Source of the DNA: an uncultured Alphaproteobacteria bacterium
GTDB taxonomy: Bacteria; Pseudomonadota; Alphaproteobacteria; RF32; CAG-239
Reading direction: 5' to 3'
Length of the DNA: 64,000 nt
Assembly: GCA_944391685.1 (NCBI GenBank)
Contig: CALXUM010000010.1
Coordinates: 1 to 64,000, forward strand
Position numbers and translations under genes: made by a program. The notes under the pieces were generated by a model. It searched no databases, was not told the origin of the DNA, and saw only the letters and a program-made list of their open reading frames with translations. Below, piece by piece: positions 36,427-47,005 of this stretch (its first letter is position 1; every line of letters starts with the position of its first letter).

Positions 36427-37821
36427 ATGTCAGCAGAAAAAAATAATCCGGAAAAATCTTTGATGGATCTGTTATGTTCATTTACTTCTTATTGTTTAAA
36501 GAAGAACAAGCTTTATGCTCAATTTGCCGATTATCTTCCTTATGTTAATGAAAGTTTGAAAAATATTGGCTTAAATGCTCTAAAGGGAATTAATAATTAC
36601 TCAAGTAATTTTAATGCTATTGATAAGTTGGCAGAATATTACATTTCATTACAACAAAATAAGCAAAAAGCATCGGGTGCCGTTTTGTGGAGATTGGGAC
36701 AACTTTCATTATCTCATGATGATGATTATTTTAAACTTTCAAAACAAGAACGAGGAAAGGCCAACAATTCTTTTCGTAAACAAAAAACGGAGCTTTTAGC
36801 CACACTGAAGTTGGATTTGTTACCTGAAGATAAGATTAATTTTTTGGATTTTTTGGATTACAGGTATAGTGATCAATTTGCTCAAAATTTATATGATAAA
36901 TTATCCGATTATAAGATTGATAATGAATATGCATCATCACAAACAACAAAGCTTATAATGAAACTTTTTTATTCATCGTTAAAAGAAAAAAACTTTAATA
37001 AAATGCGCCGAGCCCAAAAATTATTTGAAAATGCAGCAAAAAATTCTGTGTATTTACAAAATTCCGGATATGTGGATAAGGAAGGGGTTATTGAAGGGAA
37101 GCCTGGAAAAACATATGTCTTAGACGGCAAGATGAGGGAAATTATCGGAAAGCGTTTAAAAAAGTCAAAAATTAGTTTATCTTCTGAATGTGAAAAATTT
37201 TTTGTAAATGATGAATATAATGGCGGTAATGTTTTGAAAAAACTGTCAATTGTCGTGAGTGCAATTGAAGCAAACGGGAGTATTGCCGGGAAACGTAATT
37301 TAATGAGCAAGCATTATGTTGAGATTAATGATGCTGTTAGAGCTAATGACTTTAAGATGAGCGGGCGAGATATTGAGAATTATATGCGCTTTGTTTGTGC
37401 GTTTGCGGCATATAATCATGAGAAAAGAGATATTGATATTGAACCTTTACGTAAAGTGTTGGAGAAAAACGTTGATAGTTCGGTAGAGCTTAGTCTTTTT
37501 GATGATATAAAACCACAAAAAACTTCACATGTTAATAAAAAGAATGTCCTTAAGGCTGCTGATATTTATGTAAATTCTTTTTCAACGACACATCCTGATG
37601 CAGAAGAATTTAATATTGATTTTTATAATAAAATGACAAAGATGTTTGCATCAATTGTTGCTGAAAACAAGTATACTAAAAAAGAAGTTGAGCAACTTTG
37701 TCAATGCTTTACAAATAGTAAGAATTGTTCAAAAGTTATCAAGGATATGAGTAAAGAGATTATGAGTGCATATACACATCCTAAATTCTTTTTATTAAAA
37801 AGCAAAAATAAGACATTATAA
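36427..37821 (+). CDS. orphan cytoplasmic protein, mainly helical (464 aa)
   Basis: No known domain recognised. The chain is hydrophilic, Lys/Asn/Ser-rich, with no signal peptide and no membrane segment, and seems largely alpha-helical. I choose ATG 36427, 9 bases after AAAAAGG, because the promoter's predicted start lies only a few bases before the alternative GTG 36403. ATG 36418 is also possible but has no room for a ribosome site. It has its own promoter. Its 3' end overlaps the uvrA 3' end by 6 bp (convergent). Could be a lineage-specific protein or an effector-like protein; nothing in the sequence decides. Confidence 0.75.
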   Translation: MSAEKNNPEKSLMDLLCSFTSYCLKKNKLYAQFADYLPYVNESLKNIGLNALKGINNYSSNFNAIDKLAEYYISLQQNKQKASGAVLWRLGQLSLSHDDDYFKLSKQERGKANNSFRKQKTELLATLKLDLLPEDKINFLDFLDYRYSDQFAQNLYDKLSDYKIDNEYASSQTTKLIMKLFYSSLKEKNFNKMRRAQKLFENAAKNSVYLQNSGYVDKEGVIEGKPGKTYVLDGKMREIIGKRLKKSKISLSSECEKFFVNDEYNGGNVLKKLSIVVSAIEANGSIAGKRNLMSKHYVEINDAVRANDFKMSGRDIENYMRFVCAFAAYNHEKRDIDIEPLRKVLEKNVDSSVELSLFDDIKPQKTSHVNKKNVLKAADIYVNSFSTTHPDAEEFNIDFYNKMTKMFASIVAENKYTKKEVEQLCQCFTNSKNCSKVIKDMSKEIMSAYTHPKFFLLKSKNKTL

Positions 37822-40632
37822 ATTTAGCTTATCTCTTAAGTATTTTGCGGTGTAGCTTTCTTTAACTTGAGCAACTTTTTCAGGTGTGCCTTGAGCGATT
37901 ATTTTGCCGCCGTTGTCTCCGCCTTCAGGTCCGATGTCGACTATGTAATCTGCAGTTTTGATAACATCTAAGTTATGCTCGATGACAATGACGGAATTTC
38001 CTTGTTCGACAAGGGCATGCAGAACTTTTAGAAGTTTGTTGATATCTTCAAAATGCAGTCCTGTCGTCGGTTCATCTAAAATATATAGCGTTTTGCCGGT
38101 GGCTCGTTTGGAAAGTTCTTTTGACAACTTAATGCGTTGGGCTTCTCCTCCGGAGAGGGTTGTTGCTTGTTGTCCTAATTTTATATAGCCTAAACCTACT
38201 TTACGCAAAAGTTCCAAACGGTTTTTTATGGAAGGTATGGCATTGAAAAATTCATAAGCTTCATCAACGGTCATGTCCAAAACATCAGCTATTGATTGAC
38301 CTTTATATTTTACTTCCAAAGTTTCGCGATTGAAGCGCTTGCCTTTGCAGACTTCACACTCAACATATACATCTGGTAAAAAGTGCATTTCGATTTTGGT
38401 AACACCGTCGCCTTTACATGCTTCGCAGCGACCGCCGGCAACATTAAAAGAAAAACGACCTGCTGAGTAGCCTCTGGCTTTTGCTTCGGGTAAATTGGCA
38501 AACCAATCGCGAATATTGGTAAACAGTCCGGTATAAGTTGCAGGATTGGAACGAGGCGTGCGTCCAATCGGAGATTGATCAATATTGATAATTTTATCAA
38601 TATTTTCGGCTCCGATTAATTTATCATATATTCCAGCCGGTTCTCGTGAACCATTTATTTCTTTGTTAAGGGCTTTGCACAGAGTTTCTAAAATCAGCGA
38701 TGATTTGCCTCCGCCTGAAACACCGGTGATACAGGTGAGGGTGCCCAGCGGTATTTTTAGGTCAACATTTTTAAGATTGTTGGTTTTGGCACCTTTAACG
38801 CCGATAAATTTACCGTTTCCCGGGCGACGCTTTGTGGGAACGGCTATAGTCTTTTCACCGTTAAGATATTGAGCTGTTAGGCTTTTTTTATTTTTTAGGA
38901 CTTCTTGTACCGTACCGTTGGCAACAACATTGCCTCCGTTATTACCGGCTCCAGGTCCCATGTCAATAAGATAATCTGCAGAACGGATGGCGTCTTCATC
39001 ATGTTCTACTACAATTACGGTGTTCCCTATGTCTCTTAATCTGGTTAAGGTTTCCAGTAGGCGATCATTGTCTCTTTGATGCAGCCCAATCGAAGGTTCA
39101 TCTAATACATATAAAACTCCGGTTAATCCAGAACCTATTTGACTGGCAAGACGAATACGCTGAGCTTCTCCGCCAGATAAGGATCCTGATTGGCGTGATA
39201 ATGTCAGATATTCAAGACCTACGTTGTTTAAAAAGCTTAAGCGTTCAATTATTTCTTTAAGGATTTTGTTGGCAATTTCTTGTTTTTGCGGAGAAAGGTT
39301 GGGGCCAATTCCTCTAAACCAAGTGAGGGCTTTTTTTACCGACATTTCGGAAGCTTCCATAATATCAAGTCCGCCTATTTTTACGGCTAAGGCTTCAGGT
39401 TTTAGTCTTTTACCATGGCATACTTCGCAAGTTGCGGCAGATTGGTAGCGAGAAAGTTCTTCTCTTGAGGCTTGAGAATCAGTTTCTAAGAAACGGCGTT
39501 CCATGTTGTTTACAACACCCTCAAATGGGCGATTAGTTGAGAAATGTGGAAAATAAAGAGGAATTGGTGTTTCTCCTGAACCATATAGAATTAGGTTACG
39601 TGCATTTTCCGGTAAATCTTTCCATGGCGTTTTGTCTGAAATACCTAAATATTCGCAAAGAGACAATAAAGTGTCTGTATAGTATCCGTGACGACGATTG
39701 GCCCAAGGAGCAATTGCTCCTTGAGAAATTGATAGATTTGGATTGGGAATTATAAGATTGGGATCCATATAAAGGCTGGCTCCGATACCGTCGCAATTAG
39801 GGCATGCACCATATGGATTATTAAATGAGAAAAGGCGTGGTTCAATTTCTTCAATGGTGAAACCGGATACCGGGCAAGCAAATTTGGAGGAAAAAGTCGT
39901 TCGTTGATGTGTATTATAATCTTCTGTGAAAACAAGACCGTCTCCAAGTTTTAGTGCTGTTTCAAAAGATTGGGCCAAACGTTCGGCAATGCCTTCTTTA
40001 ACGACTATACGGTCAATAACGACTTCAATATCATGTTTTTGATTTTTATTTAAGCTTGGAACTTCTTCAATATCATAAATTTGACCATCAATTTTGATGC
40101 GTTGATAACCTTGTTTTTGTAAATTTTCAATTTCTTTTTTAAATTCTCCTTTTTTACCACGAGCAATAGGGGCAAGGAGCAGAAGTTTTGTTCCTTCAGG
40201 AAATTCTAAAATGCGGTCAACCATTTGGGAAACTGTTTGAGCTTCAATAGGTAATCCCGTAGCAGGGGAATAAGGCGTGCCGGCACGAGCCCAAAGTAGA
40301 CGCATATAATCATATATTTCGGTAACCGTGCCGACGGTGGAGCGTGGATTGTGAGATGTTGTTTTTTGTTCAATGGAAATAGCCGGAGATAAACCTTCAA
40401 TAGAATCAACTTCAGGTTTTTTCATTAAATCTAAAAATTGACGAGCATAGGAGGATAAACTTTCGACGTAACGACGTTGACCTTCGGCATAAATGGTGTC
40501 AAAAGCAAGAGAAGATTTTCCTGATCCGGAGAGACCGGTGATAACAGTCAATTTGTTTTTGGGAATGTTAATGCTAACGTTCTTAAGATTGTGTTCTCTT
40601 GCACCTTTTATTTCTATAAAATCATTGCTCAT
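37816..40632 (-). CDS. uvrA: excinuclease ABC subunit A
   Basis: Damage-sensing ATPase of nucleotide-excision repair. The first Walker [21 protein letters not shown] is near residues 31-50 and the second, [10 protein letters not shown], near 635. Two ABC signature motifs read [15 protein letters not shown] and [16 protein letters not shown]. Zinc motifs CPNCDG, CEVCHG and CEACKGDG / CEVCKG are present. At 938 residues it is full length. GAGGAG precedes ATG 40632. Its position near ssb is conserved in Proteobacteria, though two extra genes intervene here. Confidence 0.97.
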   Translation of the reverse strand: MSNDFIEIKGAREHNLKNVSINIPKNKLTVITGLSGSGKSSLAFDTIYAEGQRRYVESLSSYARQFLDLMKKPEVDSIEGLSPAISIEQKTTSHNPRSTVGTVTEIYDYMRLLWARAGTPYSPATGLPIEAQTVSQMVDRILEFPEGTKLLLLAPIARGKKGEFKKEIENLQKQGYQRIKIDGQIYDIEEVPSLNKNQKHDIEVVIDRIVVKEGIAERLAQSFETALKLGDGLVFTEDYNTHQRTTFSSKFACPVSGFTIEEIEPRLFSFNNPYGACPNCDGIGASLYMDPNLIIPNPNLSISQGAIAPWANRRHGYYTDTLLSLCEYLGISDKTPWKDLPENARNLILYGSGETPIPLYFPHFSTNRPFEGVVNNMERRFLETDSQASREELSRYQSAATCEVCHGKRLKPEALAVKIGGLDIMEASEMSVKKALTWFRGIGPNLSPQKQEIANKILKEIIERLSFLNNVGLEYLTLSRQSGSLSGGEAQRIRLASQIGSGLTGVLYVLDEPSIGLHQRDNDRLLETLTRLRDIGNTVIVVEHDEDAIRSADYLIDMGPGAGNNGGNVVANGTVQEVLKNKKSLTAQYLNGEKTIAVPTKRRPGNGKFIGVKGAKTNNLKNVDLKIPLGTLTCITGVSGGGKSSLILETLCKALNKEINGSREPAGIYDKLIGAENIDKIINIDQSPIGRTPRSNPATYTGLFTNIRDWFANLPEAKARGYSAGRFSFNVAGGRCEACKGDGVTKIEMHFLPDVYVECEVCKGKRFNRETLEVKYKGQSIADVLDMTVDEAYEFFNAIPSIKNRLELLRKVGLGYIKLGQQATTLSGGEAQRIKLSKELSKRATGKTLYILDEPTTGLHFEDINKLLKVLHALVEQGNSVIVIEHNLDVIKTADYIVDIGPEGGDNGGKIIAQGTPEKVAQVKESYTAKYLRDKLNL

Positions 40633-40700
40633 GGTATATATCTCCTCGAGGAGGTAATATAGTTAATATAAGATGAAATAGCAATATAAAAAATAAAAGA

Positions 40701-40726
40701 AAACCTCCCTAAAAAAGGGAGGCTTT
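40701..40726 (-). terminator. terminator of the 174-residue minus-strand gene
   Basis: AAACCTCCCT and AGGGAGGCTTT form the stem across a short A-rich loop. On the minus strand it is followed by a T-rich run. Confidence 0.85.
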
Positions 40727-40730
40727 GTCT

Positions 40731-41255
40731 TTAGATCTGCTCGATATTTTCTCCATTAAAACTACCATATACAGTATTATTATCTGGGATAATACTGTAT
40801 ATTATTGAGTTTTTAGTTTTTTTTAATGTTACTCTACAGTCTGTGAGCGGAAATTTTTGAGCAATTTCATTTGTTGCTGCAACTTTAAGCGGTTCGCCAT
40901 TAGGAAAATATATTTGTTTCCCGTCAGGCATTATTATTATCGTTTCGCAATGTTTAGCTTCATGGTCAAGGTATATTATGGGAGAGTCCCAAAAAGAATA
41001 TGTTAGATATTCCATTCCTGCGTATACCTGAATGAAGCTAGGATATTGTGGTAATATTCCGAAAGGAAAAATACATTTACCTTCAGGGGTTTCAACTTCC
41101 CAGTCAGATGAACTTACAAACTCTTTACCGTTGTAACCTATAAAAATAGTTGGACAAGCTGGAAAAGGTTCTTTGCCATGCAGCATTGTTTTTACACATT
41201 CACCAACAATTTTGGCATTGGGATATGTAAGATAAAGTTGTTCTTGATGTATCAT
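40731..41255 (-). CDS. hypothetical protein (174 aa)
   Basis: No recognised domain. Cytoplasmic and compact in appearance, with many aromatic residues and beta-type segments (TIFIGYNGKEFV, CETIIIMPDGKQIYF). It has no signal peptide. The ribosome site before ATG 41255 is weak. It ends at a clear terminator and lies between uvrA (same strand, downstream) and the divergent binding-protein gene. Function unknown. Confidence 0.7.
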   Translation of the reverse strand: MIHQEQLYLTYPNAKIVGECVKTMLHGKEPFPACPTIFIGYNGKEFVSSSDWEVETPEGKCIFPFGILPQYPSFIQVYAGMEYLTYSFWDSPIIYLDHEAKHCETIIIMPDGKQIYFPNGEPLKVAATNEIAQKFPLTDCRVTLKKTKNSIIYSIIPDNNTVYGSFNGENIEQI

Positions 41256-41333
41256 AATCTTTTAATAATTTAGTTAAACAAGGGGATTTTGTTAAAAACG
41301 GATTGTTTTGTCAATATTTAAATATAAAAAATA

Positions 41334-41361
41334 TTGCAAAAAAGTATATTAATGCTAGTAT
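41334..41361 (+). promoter_or_regulatory. promoter of the ABC binding-protein gene
   Basis: TTGCAA (41334-41339), 16-bp spacer, TAGTAT (41356-41361) preceded by TGC, an extended -10 pattern. Confidence 0.5.
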
Positions 41362-41395
41362 GCACGAACGTTTTTGGGGATAAAGTTTTGATTTT

Positions 41396-42502
41396 ATGTT
41401 TAAGTTATTAAAAATATTTTCTGTTTTTATGTGGCTTCTCTTAGGAGAGGCATTTGCTACCGTTAATATTGCAGTTGTGGCTCCGATGGAAGGTGAATTT
41501 GCATTATTGGGAGAAGAACTTATAGATGGAGCTCAGATTGCCGTGGATGATCTTAATTCTCAAGGCGGAATTAACGGGCAAAAGATTAATTTAATAAAAG
41601 TTGATGATCAGTGTAATGATATGCTGGCTATTTCTAAGGCACAGATGATGGCAGTTGCCAAAGATAACAAAATGAATTTGGTTATAGGTCCTTTTTGCAA
41701 TGGTAATGAGTTTGCAAATGTGGCATCAATTTATGCTAAGAGCGGAATTATGCAAATTGTTCCGATGGTGCTTGATAGCAGTCAATTTGATGTTAATTAC
41801 AAAGGATTAATAAAACTTGCCGGCTTGGAGAAAGAACAAGGAAAAACCTTTTTTGATTATTATCAGAGTAATTTTGAAGATAAAAAGGTGGCATTGGTTT
41901 ATGATGCATCATCTAGAAAGCAAGTTGAAGTTGTTGCAGGAATTCAGAAAAATTTTACGGATGCAAATCGTAGTTTGTTTTTAGAAAGCTATAATTTACT
42001 TAATTATGCCGATATGGAAGATTTGGCGGAAGAAATAGCTAAACAAAATCAAATAGCATATCTTTTAGGTGGTGCAAATCAGGTTTCAGAGTTGGCAAAA
42101 GAAATAAGATATGAAAATAAGGATTTGATTTTGTTTGTAAATCGCTATCAAGTCGGCACTGTTTATGAGAAAGAATTAGGAGATTGGGCTGATGGAACAT
42201 ATTTTATGGCATTTTCTTCCTTAAAAGATGATCCTGATTTTACCGAGACTTTGGTTCAATTAAGATTAAAAGGTGCAGAACCAAGAGGTGTTGGGGTTTA
42301 TGGATATGCAGCAGTAAAGTTGTGGGCTATAATAGTTAATAAGGCTAATTCATTTAATTATAGTGCTTTGGGAAAAATATTAAATAAATACAGATTTAAA
42401 ATGCCATGGGGAGAAGTTGGTTTTAAAAACGGAAATCCTGATAAACCTGCAGGATATGGTGTATATGTTTTAGAAAACGGAGAATATACACAGGTTTATT
42501 GA
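41396..42502 (+). CDS. periplasmic ABC substrate-binding protein, Leu/Ile/Val (LivJ) family
   Basis: Type-I periplasmic binding protein of 368 residues. The signal peptide covers about 1-21 (ending GEAFA). The mature start TVNIAVVAPMEGEFALLGEE and IAVDDLNSQGGINGQKINLI are hallmarks of the branched-chain amino acid family, as is the VIGPFCNG ligand loop. GVGVYGYAAVKLWA lies near the end. No permease or ATPase gene is nearby, so it is an orphan receptor that may serve a distant transporter or sensor. Ligand unknown. Confidence 0.87.
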   Translation: MFKLLKIFSVFMWLLLGEAFATVNIAVVAPMEGEFALLGEELIDGAQIAVDDLNSQGGINGQKINLIKVDDQCNDMLAISKAQMMAVAKDNKMNLVIGPFCNGNEFANVASIYAKSGIMQIVPMVLDSSQFDVNYKGLIKLAGLEKEQGKTFFDYYQSNFEDKKVALVYDASSRKQVEVVAGIQKNFTDANRSLFLESYNLLNYADMEDLAEEIAKQNQIAYLLGGANQVSELAKEIRYENKDLILFVNRYQVGTVYEKELGDWADGTYFMAFSSLKDDPDFTETLVQLRLKGAEPRGVGVYGYAAVKLWAIIVNKANSFNYSALGKILNKYRFKMPWGEVGFKNGNPDKPAGYGVYVLENGEYTQVY

Positions 42503-42577
42503 TTTTTTTGTTTCTTTATAAAATTTTCAATGTATATTTGAAGAAGATTTAACAATTTTAATTTAAGGTAAAGTAAA

Positions 42578-43048
42578 ATGGCTGGAAGTATTAATAAAGT
42601 TATTTTGGTTGGTAATTTGGGTGCAGATCCGAAGGTTAGCAATACTCAAAGCGGTGCTAAAATCGTTAATTTGAATGTGGCAACTTCTGATACTTGGAAA
42701 GATAAACTTTCAGGAGAGCGTAAGGATCGTACGGAATGGCATCGTGTGGTTATTTTTAATCCGCAATTGGCAGATATTGCCGAGAGATATTTGCGTAAAG
42801 GTTCAAAAGTATATTTGGAAGGGCAGTTGCAAACTCGTAAATGGGAAGATAGTAACGGGCAGGAAAGATATACAACCGAGGTGGTCTTGCAGAATTTTAG
42901 TGGTAATTTGGTTCTGCTTGACGGACGCGGTGACGGTGTTCCTGCTGGGGGAAATGATGTATTTTCTACCTCCGGAAGCGGTTGGGATTCGGCTTCTGCC
43001 GGCGATGCAGCTCCGGCAGCAGATTTGGATGACGATATTCCTTTCTAA
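42578..43048 (+). CDS. ssb: single-stranded DNA-binding protein
   Basis: Homotetrameric protector of single-stranded DNA. The OB fold covers about 1-112, beginning MAGSINKVILVGNLGADP and containing TEWHRVVIFNPQLADIAERYLRKG. A short Gly/Ala-rich linker ends in DDDIPF, the conserved partner-binding tail. 156 residues. The gene lies between uvrA and gyrA as in many alphaproteobacteria. AAGGTAAAG precedes ATG 42578. Confidence 0.97.
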   Translation: MAGSINKVILVGNLGADPKVSNTQSGAKIVNLNVATSDTWKDKLSGERKDRTEWHRVVIFNPQLADIAERYLRKGSKVYLEGQLQTRKWEDSNGQERYTTEVVLQNFSGNLVLLDGRGDGVPAGGNDVFSTSGSGWDSASAGDAAPAADLDDDIPF

Positions 43049-43067
43049 GTTTGTTTATGTTTTTTGA

Positions 43068-43106
43068 AAACGGTCAAAATTTGTATGATTTTGGTCGTTT
43101 TTTGTT
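43068..43106 (+). terminator. ssb terminator
   Basis: A 13-bp stem with two G-U pairs (43068-43080 with 43088-43100) around a 7-nt loop, followed by Ts. Confidence 0.75.
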
Positions 43107-43170
43107 TAAATAAAAATGTGTATATTTCTCTTTTAAGCTTGTTACAGAGATTTGTTGTTAACTTTTTAGA

Positions 43171-43210
43171 GGACCCTTAAAATCAAAATCGATTTTAAGG
43201 GCCTTTTTTT
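43171..43210 (+). terminator. second strong terminator-like hairpin in the ssb-gyrA gap
   Basis: CCCTTAAAATC (43174-43184) pairs perfectly with GATTTTAAGGG (43191-43201); two more G-C pairs extend it past a bulged A. Seven T follow. It lies about 70 bp past the ssb terminator and before the gyrA promoter, so it must end another short transcript or read-through. Confidence 0.8.
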
Positions 43211-43251
43211 GGCTCTGGAGAGGAATCTGGCGATTTTTGCTGGGCATAACT

Positions 43252-43280
43252 TTGTAAAAGCACTGGCGAGAGAGGATAAT
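43252..43280 (+). promoter_or_regulatory. candidate gyrA promoter
   Basis: TTGTAA (43252-43257), 17-bp spacer, GATAAT (43275-43280), downstream of the hairpin at 43171-43210. Confidence 0.5.
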
Positions 43281-43328
43281 TTTTGCTATTTTGAGGGAAG
43301 TTTTGAAGATTAAATGAGGAAAAATAAA

Positions 43329-46145
43329 GTGTCAGAAGAATTAAATCAGGTTGTTGAAAATACCAATAAAGATATTTCTCCGGTTGAAATTTCCGATGAG
43401 ATGCGTCGCTCATATCTTGATTATGCGATGAGTGTTATTGTTTCTCGTGCTTTGCCGGATGTTCGAGACGGTTTGAAGCCGGTTCATCGCCGTATTATCT
43501 ATTCAATGTTTGAAAACGGGTATGATTATAATCGTCCGTTTCGTAAGTCTGCTCGTATTGTTGGTGATGTTTTAGGTAAATATCACCCACATGGCGATTT
43601 ATCAGTTTATGAAGCAATGGTACGTATGGCTCAGCCGTTTTCAATGCGTGTGCCTTTGGTTGACGGACAAGGTAATTTCGGTTCAATGGATGGTGACAGT
43701 GCCGCCGCCATGCGTTATACCGAAGCTCGTTTGGCTAAAGTTGCTCATTCTTTGATTGATGATATTGATAAAGATACCGTTGATTTTATGCCAAACTATG
43801 ATGAGAGTTTGCAAGAACCTACCGTTTTGCCGGCAAGTTATCCAAACTTGTTGGTTAATGGTGCAAACGGTATTGCCGTTGGTATGGCTACCAATATTCC
43901 GCCGCATAATTTGGGTGAAGTGATAGATGCTTGTTGTGCTTATATAGATGATCCGGAGATAAGCCTTGAAGATATGATAAATATTGTTCCGGGGCCTGAT
44001 TTCCCGACCGGCGGTTTGATATTGGGATATTCCGGTGCAAAATCTGCTTATTTAACTGGACGCGGCTCAGTGGTGATGAGAGCTAAGTGCACAATTGAGG
44101 AACTACATAAGGATAAAGAAGCAATTATTGTTCACGAAATTCCTTATCAAGTTAATAAAGCAGCAATGATTACGCGTATTGCCGAGTTGGTTAAAGAAAA
44201 GAAAATTGACGGTATTGCCGAGATAAGAGATGAATCTGACCGTCAGGGTGTGCGTGTGGTTATTGAGATTAAGCGTGATTTCCAAGCCGATGTGGTATTA
44301 AATCAACTTTATAAATATACTCCGTTGCAAACCAGTTTTGGTATGAATATGTTGGCAATTCATAATGGTCGTCCAATGATGATGAATTTGAAAGAAATCA
44401 TTGCTGCCTTTATTGAATTTAGAGAGGAAGTTATTCGTCGTCGCACGATTTTTGAGCTTAATAAAGCTCGTGATCGTGCTCATACGTTGGTTGGTTTGGC
44501 AATTGCGGTAGAAAATATTGATCCGGTTATTGAATTAATTAGGACATCTCCGACACCGCAAGAGGCTAAAGATGCGTTGTTGGCAAAAGCTTGGCCGGCA
44601 GGTGAGGTTGAAGCTTTGGTTAAGTTGATTGATGAACCTGATCGCAAAGTTGAAAACGGTACGTATCGTTTGTCAGAAAACCAAGCTAAAGCGATTTTGG
44701 ATTTGAAATTGCAACGTTTGACCGGTTTGGAACGTGATAAAATTCATGAAGAATTGGTCAGCTTGGGTGAGGAAATCAAGGAATGTCTTTCAATCTTGGC
44801 ATCTCGTGAGAAACTTTATGGTATTATGCGTGATGAACTGGTGGTTATTAAAGACGAATATGCAACTCCGCGTCGTACAAAAATTGAAGATATTGAGTAT
44901 GATACCGATATTGAATCTTTAATTCAGCGTGAGGATATGGTGGTTACGGTTACCGAGGCCGGTTATATCAAGCGTGTTCCTTTGAATGCTTATAAAGCTC
45001 AAAAACGCGGTGGAAAAGGTAAATCCGGAATGTCTACCAAAGATGAGGACTTTGTGACAAGGTTGTTTGTGGCCAGTACACATACGCCGGTTTTGTTCTT
45101 CTCTTCAAAAGGTTTGGTTTATAAGATGAAAGTTTATAAACTGCCTTTAGGTTCTCCGACCTCTAAAGGAAAGCCGTTTATTAACTTGTTGCCGCTTGAT
45201 GCCGGAGAAACGATTACAACAATTATGAAACTGCCGGAAAATGAAGCAGATTGCAAAGATTTGTCAATAATGTTTGCAACGGCTCAGGGTAATGTTCGCC
45301 GTAACTCACTAATGGATTTTGTGAATGTTCAGTCCAACGGTAAGATTGCGATGAAGCTTGATGACGGCGATAAATTGATTAATGTTCGTATTTGTAATGA
45401 AGATAATGACATTTTATTGGCTGCTCGCAGCGGTAAATGTATTCGTTTTCCAGTTACGGAAGTACGTGTATTTGTGGGCAGAAACTCAACAGGTGTACGT
45501 GGTATTAAATTGGCAAAAGGTGACGAGGTCGTTTCTATGTCGATTTTGAACCACAGCGATGCTACTTCTGAAGAGCGTGATGAATATTTGCGTATATCTG
45601 CGGCTGTGAAACGCATTCAATCTGAAAGGGGAGATAACGCAGTTGTAGATATTAATGATACAGGTATTGAAATGACGGTTTTGACGCCTGAGAAATATGC
45701 AGCAATGTGTGAAAAAGAACAGTTTATTCTCTCTGTTACTTCTACTGGTTACGGCAAACGCTCGTCTTCTTATGAATACCGTGTGACCGGTCGTGGCGGG
45801 CAGGGTATTGCCAATATGGAAATGTCAGCTCGTAACAAGGAAATAGTAAGTTCGTTCCCGATTGAGGATAATAACCAAATTATGATGGTTACAGATGCCG
45901 GAAAACTTATCAGAATGCCGGTTGAAGATATCAGAATTGCCGGACGTAAAACGCAAGGTGTCATCTTATTCAGAACAGCTGATAATGAAAAGGTTGTTTC
46001 CGTTACATGGCTTGATGCCGACGATGGTGATGACGAAGAGTTGGAAGAAGAAGCAGGAAGCGAAATCTTGGGAGAAAGTGTCCCAGATATGGAAGACGCT
46101 TCCGATGATGAAGTTAACGAACCTGAAGTCGACAGCGAAGAATAA
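43329..46145 (+). CDS. gyrA: DNA gyrase subunit A
   Basis: Breakage-rejoining subunit of the supercoiling topoisomerase. The winged-helix/tower domains contain the catalytic Tyr in [13 protein letters not shown]. The GyrA box KRGGKGKSG near residue 560 separates it from ParC. The acidic C-terminal tail follows six beta-pinwheel blades. The quinolone region reads [12 protein letters not shown], with Leu and Glu where E. coli has Ser83 and Asp87. GTG 43329 follows AGGA by 8 bases; ATG 43314, which adds five residues, is an alternative. 938 residues. Confidence 0.96.
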   Translation: MSEELNQVVENTNKDISPVEISDEMRRSYLDYAMSVIVSRALPDVRDGLKPVHRRIIYSMFENGYDYNRPFRKSARIVGDVLGKYHPHGDLSVYEAMVRMAQPFSMRVPLVDGQGNFGSMDGDSAAAMRYTEARLAKVAHSLIDDIDKDTVDFMPNYDESLQEPTVLPASYPNLLVNGANGIAVGMATNIPPHNLGEVIDACCAYIDDPEISLEDMINIVPGPDFPTGGLILGYSGAKSAYLTGRGSVVMRAKCTIEELHKDKEAIIVHEIPYQVNKAAMITRIAELVKEKKIDGIAEIRDESDRQGVRVVIEIKRDFQADVVLNQLYKYTPLQTSFGMNMLAIHNGRPMMMNLKEIIAAFIEFREEVIRRRTIFELNKARDRAHTLVGLAIAVENIDPVIELIRTSPTPQEAKDALLAKAWPAGEVEALVKLIDEPDRKVENGTYRLSENQAKAILDLKLQRLTGLERDKIHEELVSLGEEIKECLSILASREKLYGIMRDELVVIKDEYATPRRTKIEDIEYDTDIESLIQREDMVVTVTEAGYIKRVPLNAYKAQKRGGKGKSGMSTKDEDFVTRLFVASTHTPVLFFSSKGLVYKMKVYKLPLGSPTSKGKPFINLLPLDAGETITTIMKLPENEADCKDLSIMFATAQGNVRRNSLMDFVNVQSNGKIAMKLDDGDKLINVRICNEDNDILLAARSGKCIRFPVTEVRVFVGRNSTGVRGIKLAKGDEVVSMSILNHSDATSEERDEYLRISAAVKRIQSERGDNAVVDINDTGIEMTVLTPEKYAAMCEKEQFILSVTSTGYGKRSSSYEYRVTGRGGQGIANMEMSARNKEIVSSFPIEDNNQIMMVTDAGKLIRMPVEDIRIAGRKTQGVILFRTADNEKVVSVTWLDADDGDDEELEEEAGSEILGESVPDMEDASDDEVNEPEVDSEE

Positions 46146-46160
46146 TTATTGTTGAAAAAT

Positions 46161-46195
46161 AAAATCCCCTTTGAAAAATCAAAGGGGATTTTTTT
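46161..46195 (+). terminator. gyrA terminator
   Basis: AAAATCCCCTTTGA pairs with TCAAAGGGGATTTT across AAAA, followed by Ts. Confidence 0.9.
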
Positions 46196-46258
46196 GTTGT
46201 GTTTTGTATTGTTAGTATTAAATTATTTATAATTATTAATTTATAAAGGAGGAACAAA

Positions 46259-46594
46259 ATGCCGTTTTTAACTATTAAAACCAACGCAACAACAGTTAAC
46301 CGTGATATTGTTGAAAAAGCAGCGGCTTTAGTTGCCGAGCAGTTGCATAAATCTGTACGCTATGTGGTTGTGAGCGTTGAATCTAATCGTTTTATGGCTT
46401 TTAACGGAAGTATGGATGTTAAAGGTGTTTTAATGGATATGAAGTCAATCGGTTTTGGAAATAAGGAAGCATTGACTAAAGCTTTGACAGATTTTGCCAT
46501 TGATAATTTCAATGTTGAAAAAGAGTTTGTAAATATTCATTTTGTTGATATGCCAGGGAAAGAAGTAGCTGTGGGCGGATCACTTTTAGGTTGA
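46259..46594 (+). CDS. MIF-like tautomerase (phenylpyruvate tautomerase / macrophage migration inhibitory factor family)
   Basis: Small trimeric tautomerase-fold protein of 111 residues. Pro2, exposed after Met removal, is the catalytic base (MPFLTIKTN). RFMAFNGSMD matches the LMAFGGS-type stretch of animal MIF, and MKSIGFGNKEALTKALTDF and FVNIHFVDMP match its later helix and strand. This length and pattern are the MIF branch, not the short 4-oxalocrotonate tautomerase branch. An AAAGGAGG ribosome site supports the start. Single gene after gyrA; the convergent gene's stop abuts its own with no gap. Cytoplasmic by sequence. Confidence 0.88.
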   Translation: MPFLTIKTNATTVNRDIVEKAAALVAEQLHKSVRYVVVSVESNRFMAFNGSMDVKGVLMDMKSIGFGNKEALTKALTDFAIDNFNVEKEFVNIHFVDMPGKEVAVGGSLLG

Positions 46595-47005
46595 TTAGCG
46601 AGTATATTGTTTGATTCCAAGAATATCATAAGGATTAAGCAATTGAATGCCGTTTTGAGGGCTAAATTTTGCTTGTTTTCCGTTTTGAATATAATGAATG
46701 TATGTAGATACATTTTTAAAAGTGCATTTAACGGTGTATAGTTTTCCATTAGAAAAAGTTATAGGTTCGTTATTGTTATCTCTTATTACATATGATTTGA
46801 TGATTTCTTCGTCTCCGTATCCTCCTATACGCATGTGAGGCTTTCTGAATTTTTGACTGTCAGGGCAGGGGGATATTTCTCTTAGTTCATTTATATAAAA
46901 ATTCATAGCTTTTTTTTCGGCCTCAGACGTTTGAGGGTTATCTATTTTGCTTTGGCAGAAAAAGATTGCTTTATTGATCAGGATTGCTTCGTAATTTTTT
47001 TCCAT
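46595..47005 (-). CDS. hypothetical protein (136 aa)
   Basis: No recognised domain. The N-terminal half is helical (NKAIFFCQSKI, EAEKKAMNFYINELREI), the C-terminal half beta-rich with aromatic residues (GKLYTVKCTFKNVSTYIHYI). Cytoplasmic by sequence. AGGAGATAGG precedes ATG 47005, so it is translated. It is downstream of the tRNA/repeat block on the same strand and could receive read-through from it. Confidence 0.7.
   Translation of the reverse strand: MEKNYEAILINKAIFFCQSKIDNPQTSEAEKKAMNFYINELREISPCPDSQKFRKPHMRIGGYGDEEIIKSYVIRDNNNEPITFSNGKLYTVKCTFKNVSTYIHYIQNGKQAKFSPQNGIQLLNPYDILGIKQYTR

Noticed and set aside
43329..46145. ParC rather than GyrA
   Set aside because: An intact GyrA box (RGGKGK) and an acidic tail after the pinwheel identify gyrase.
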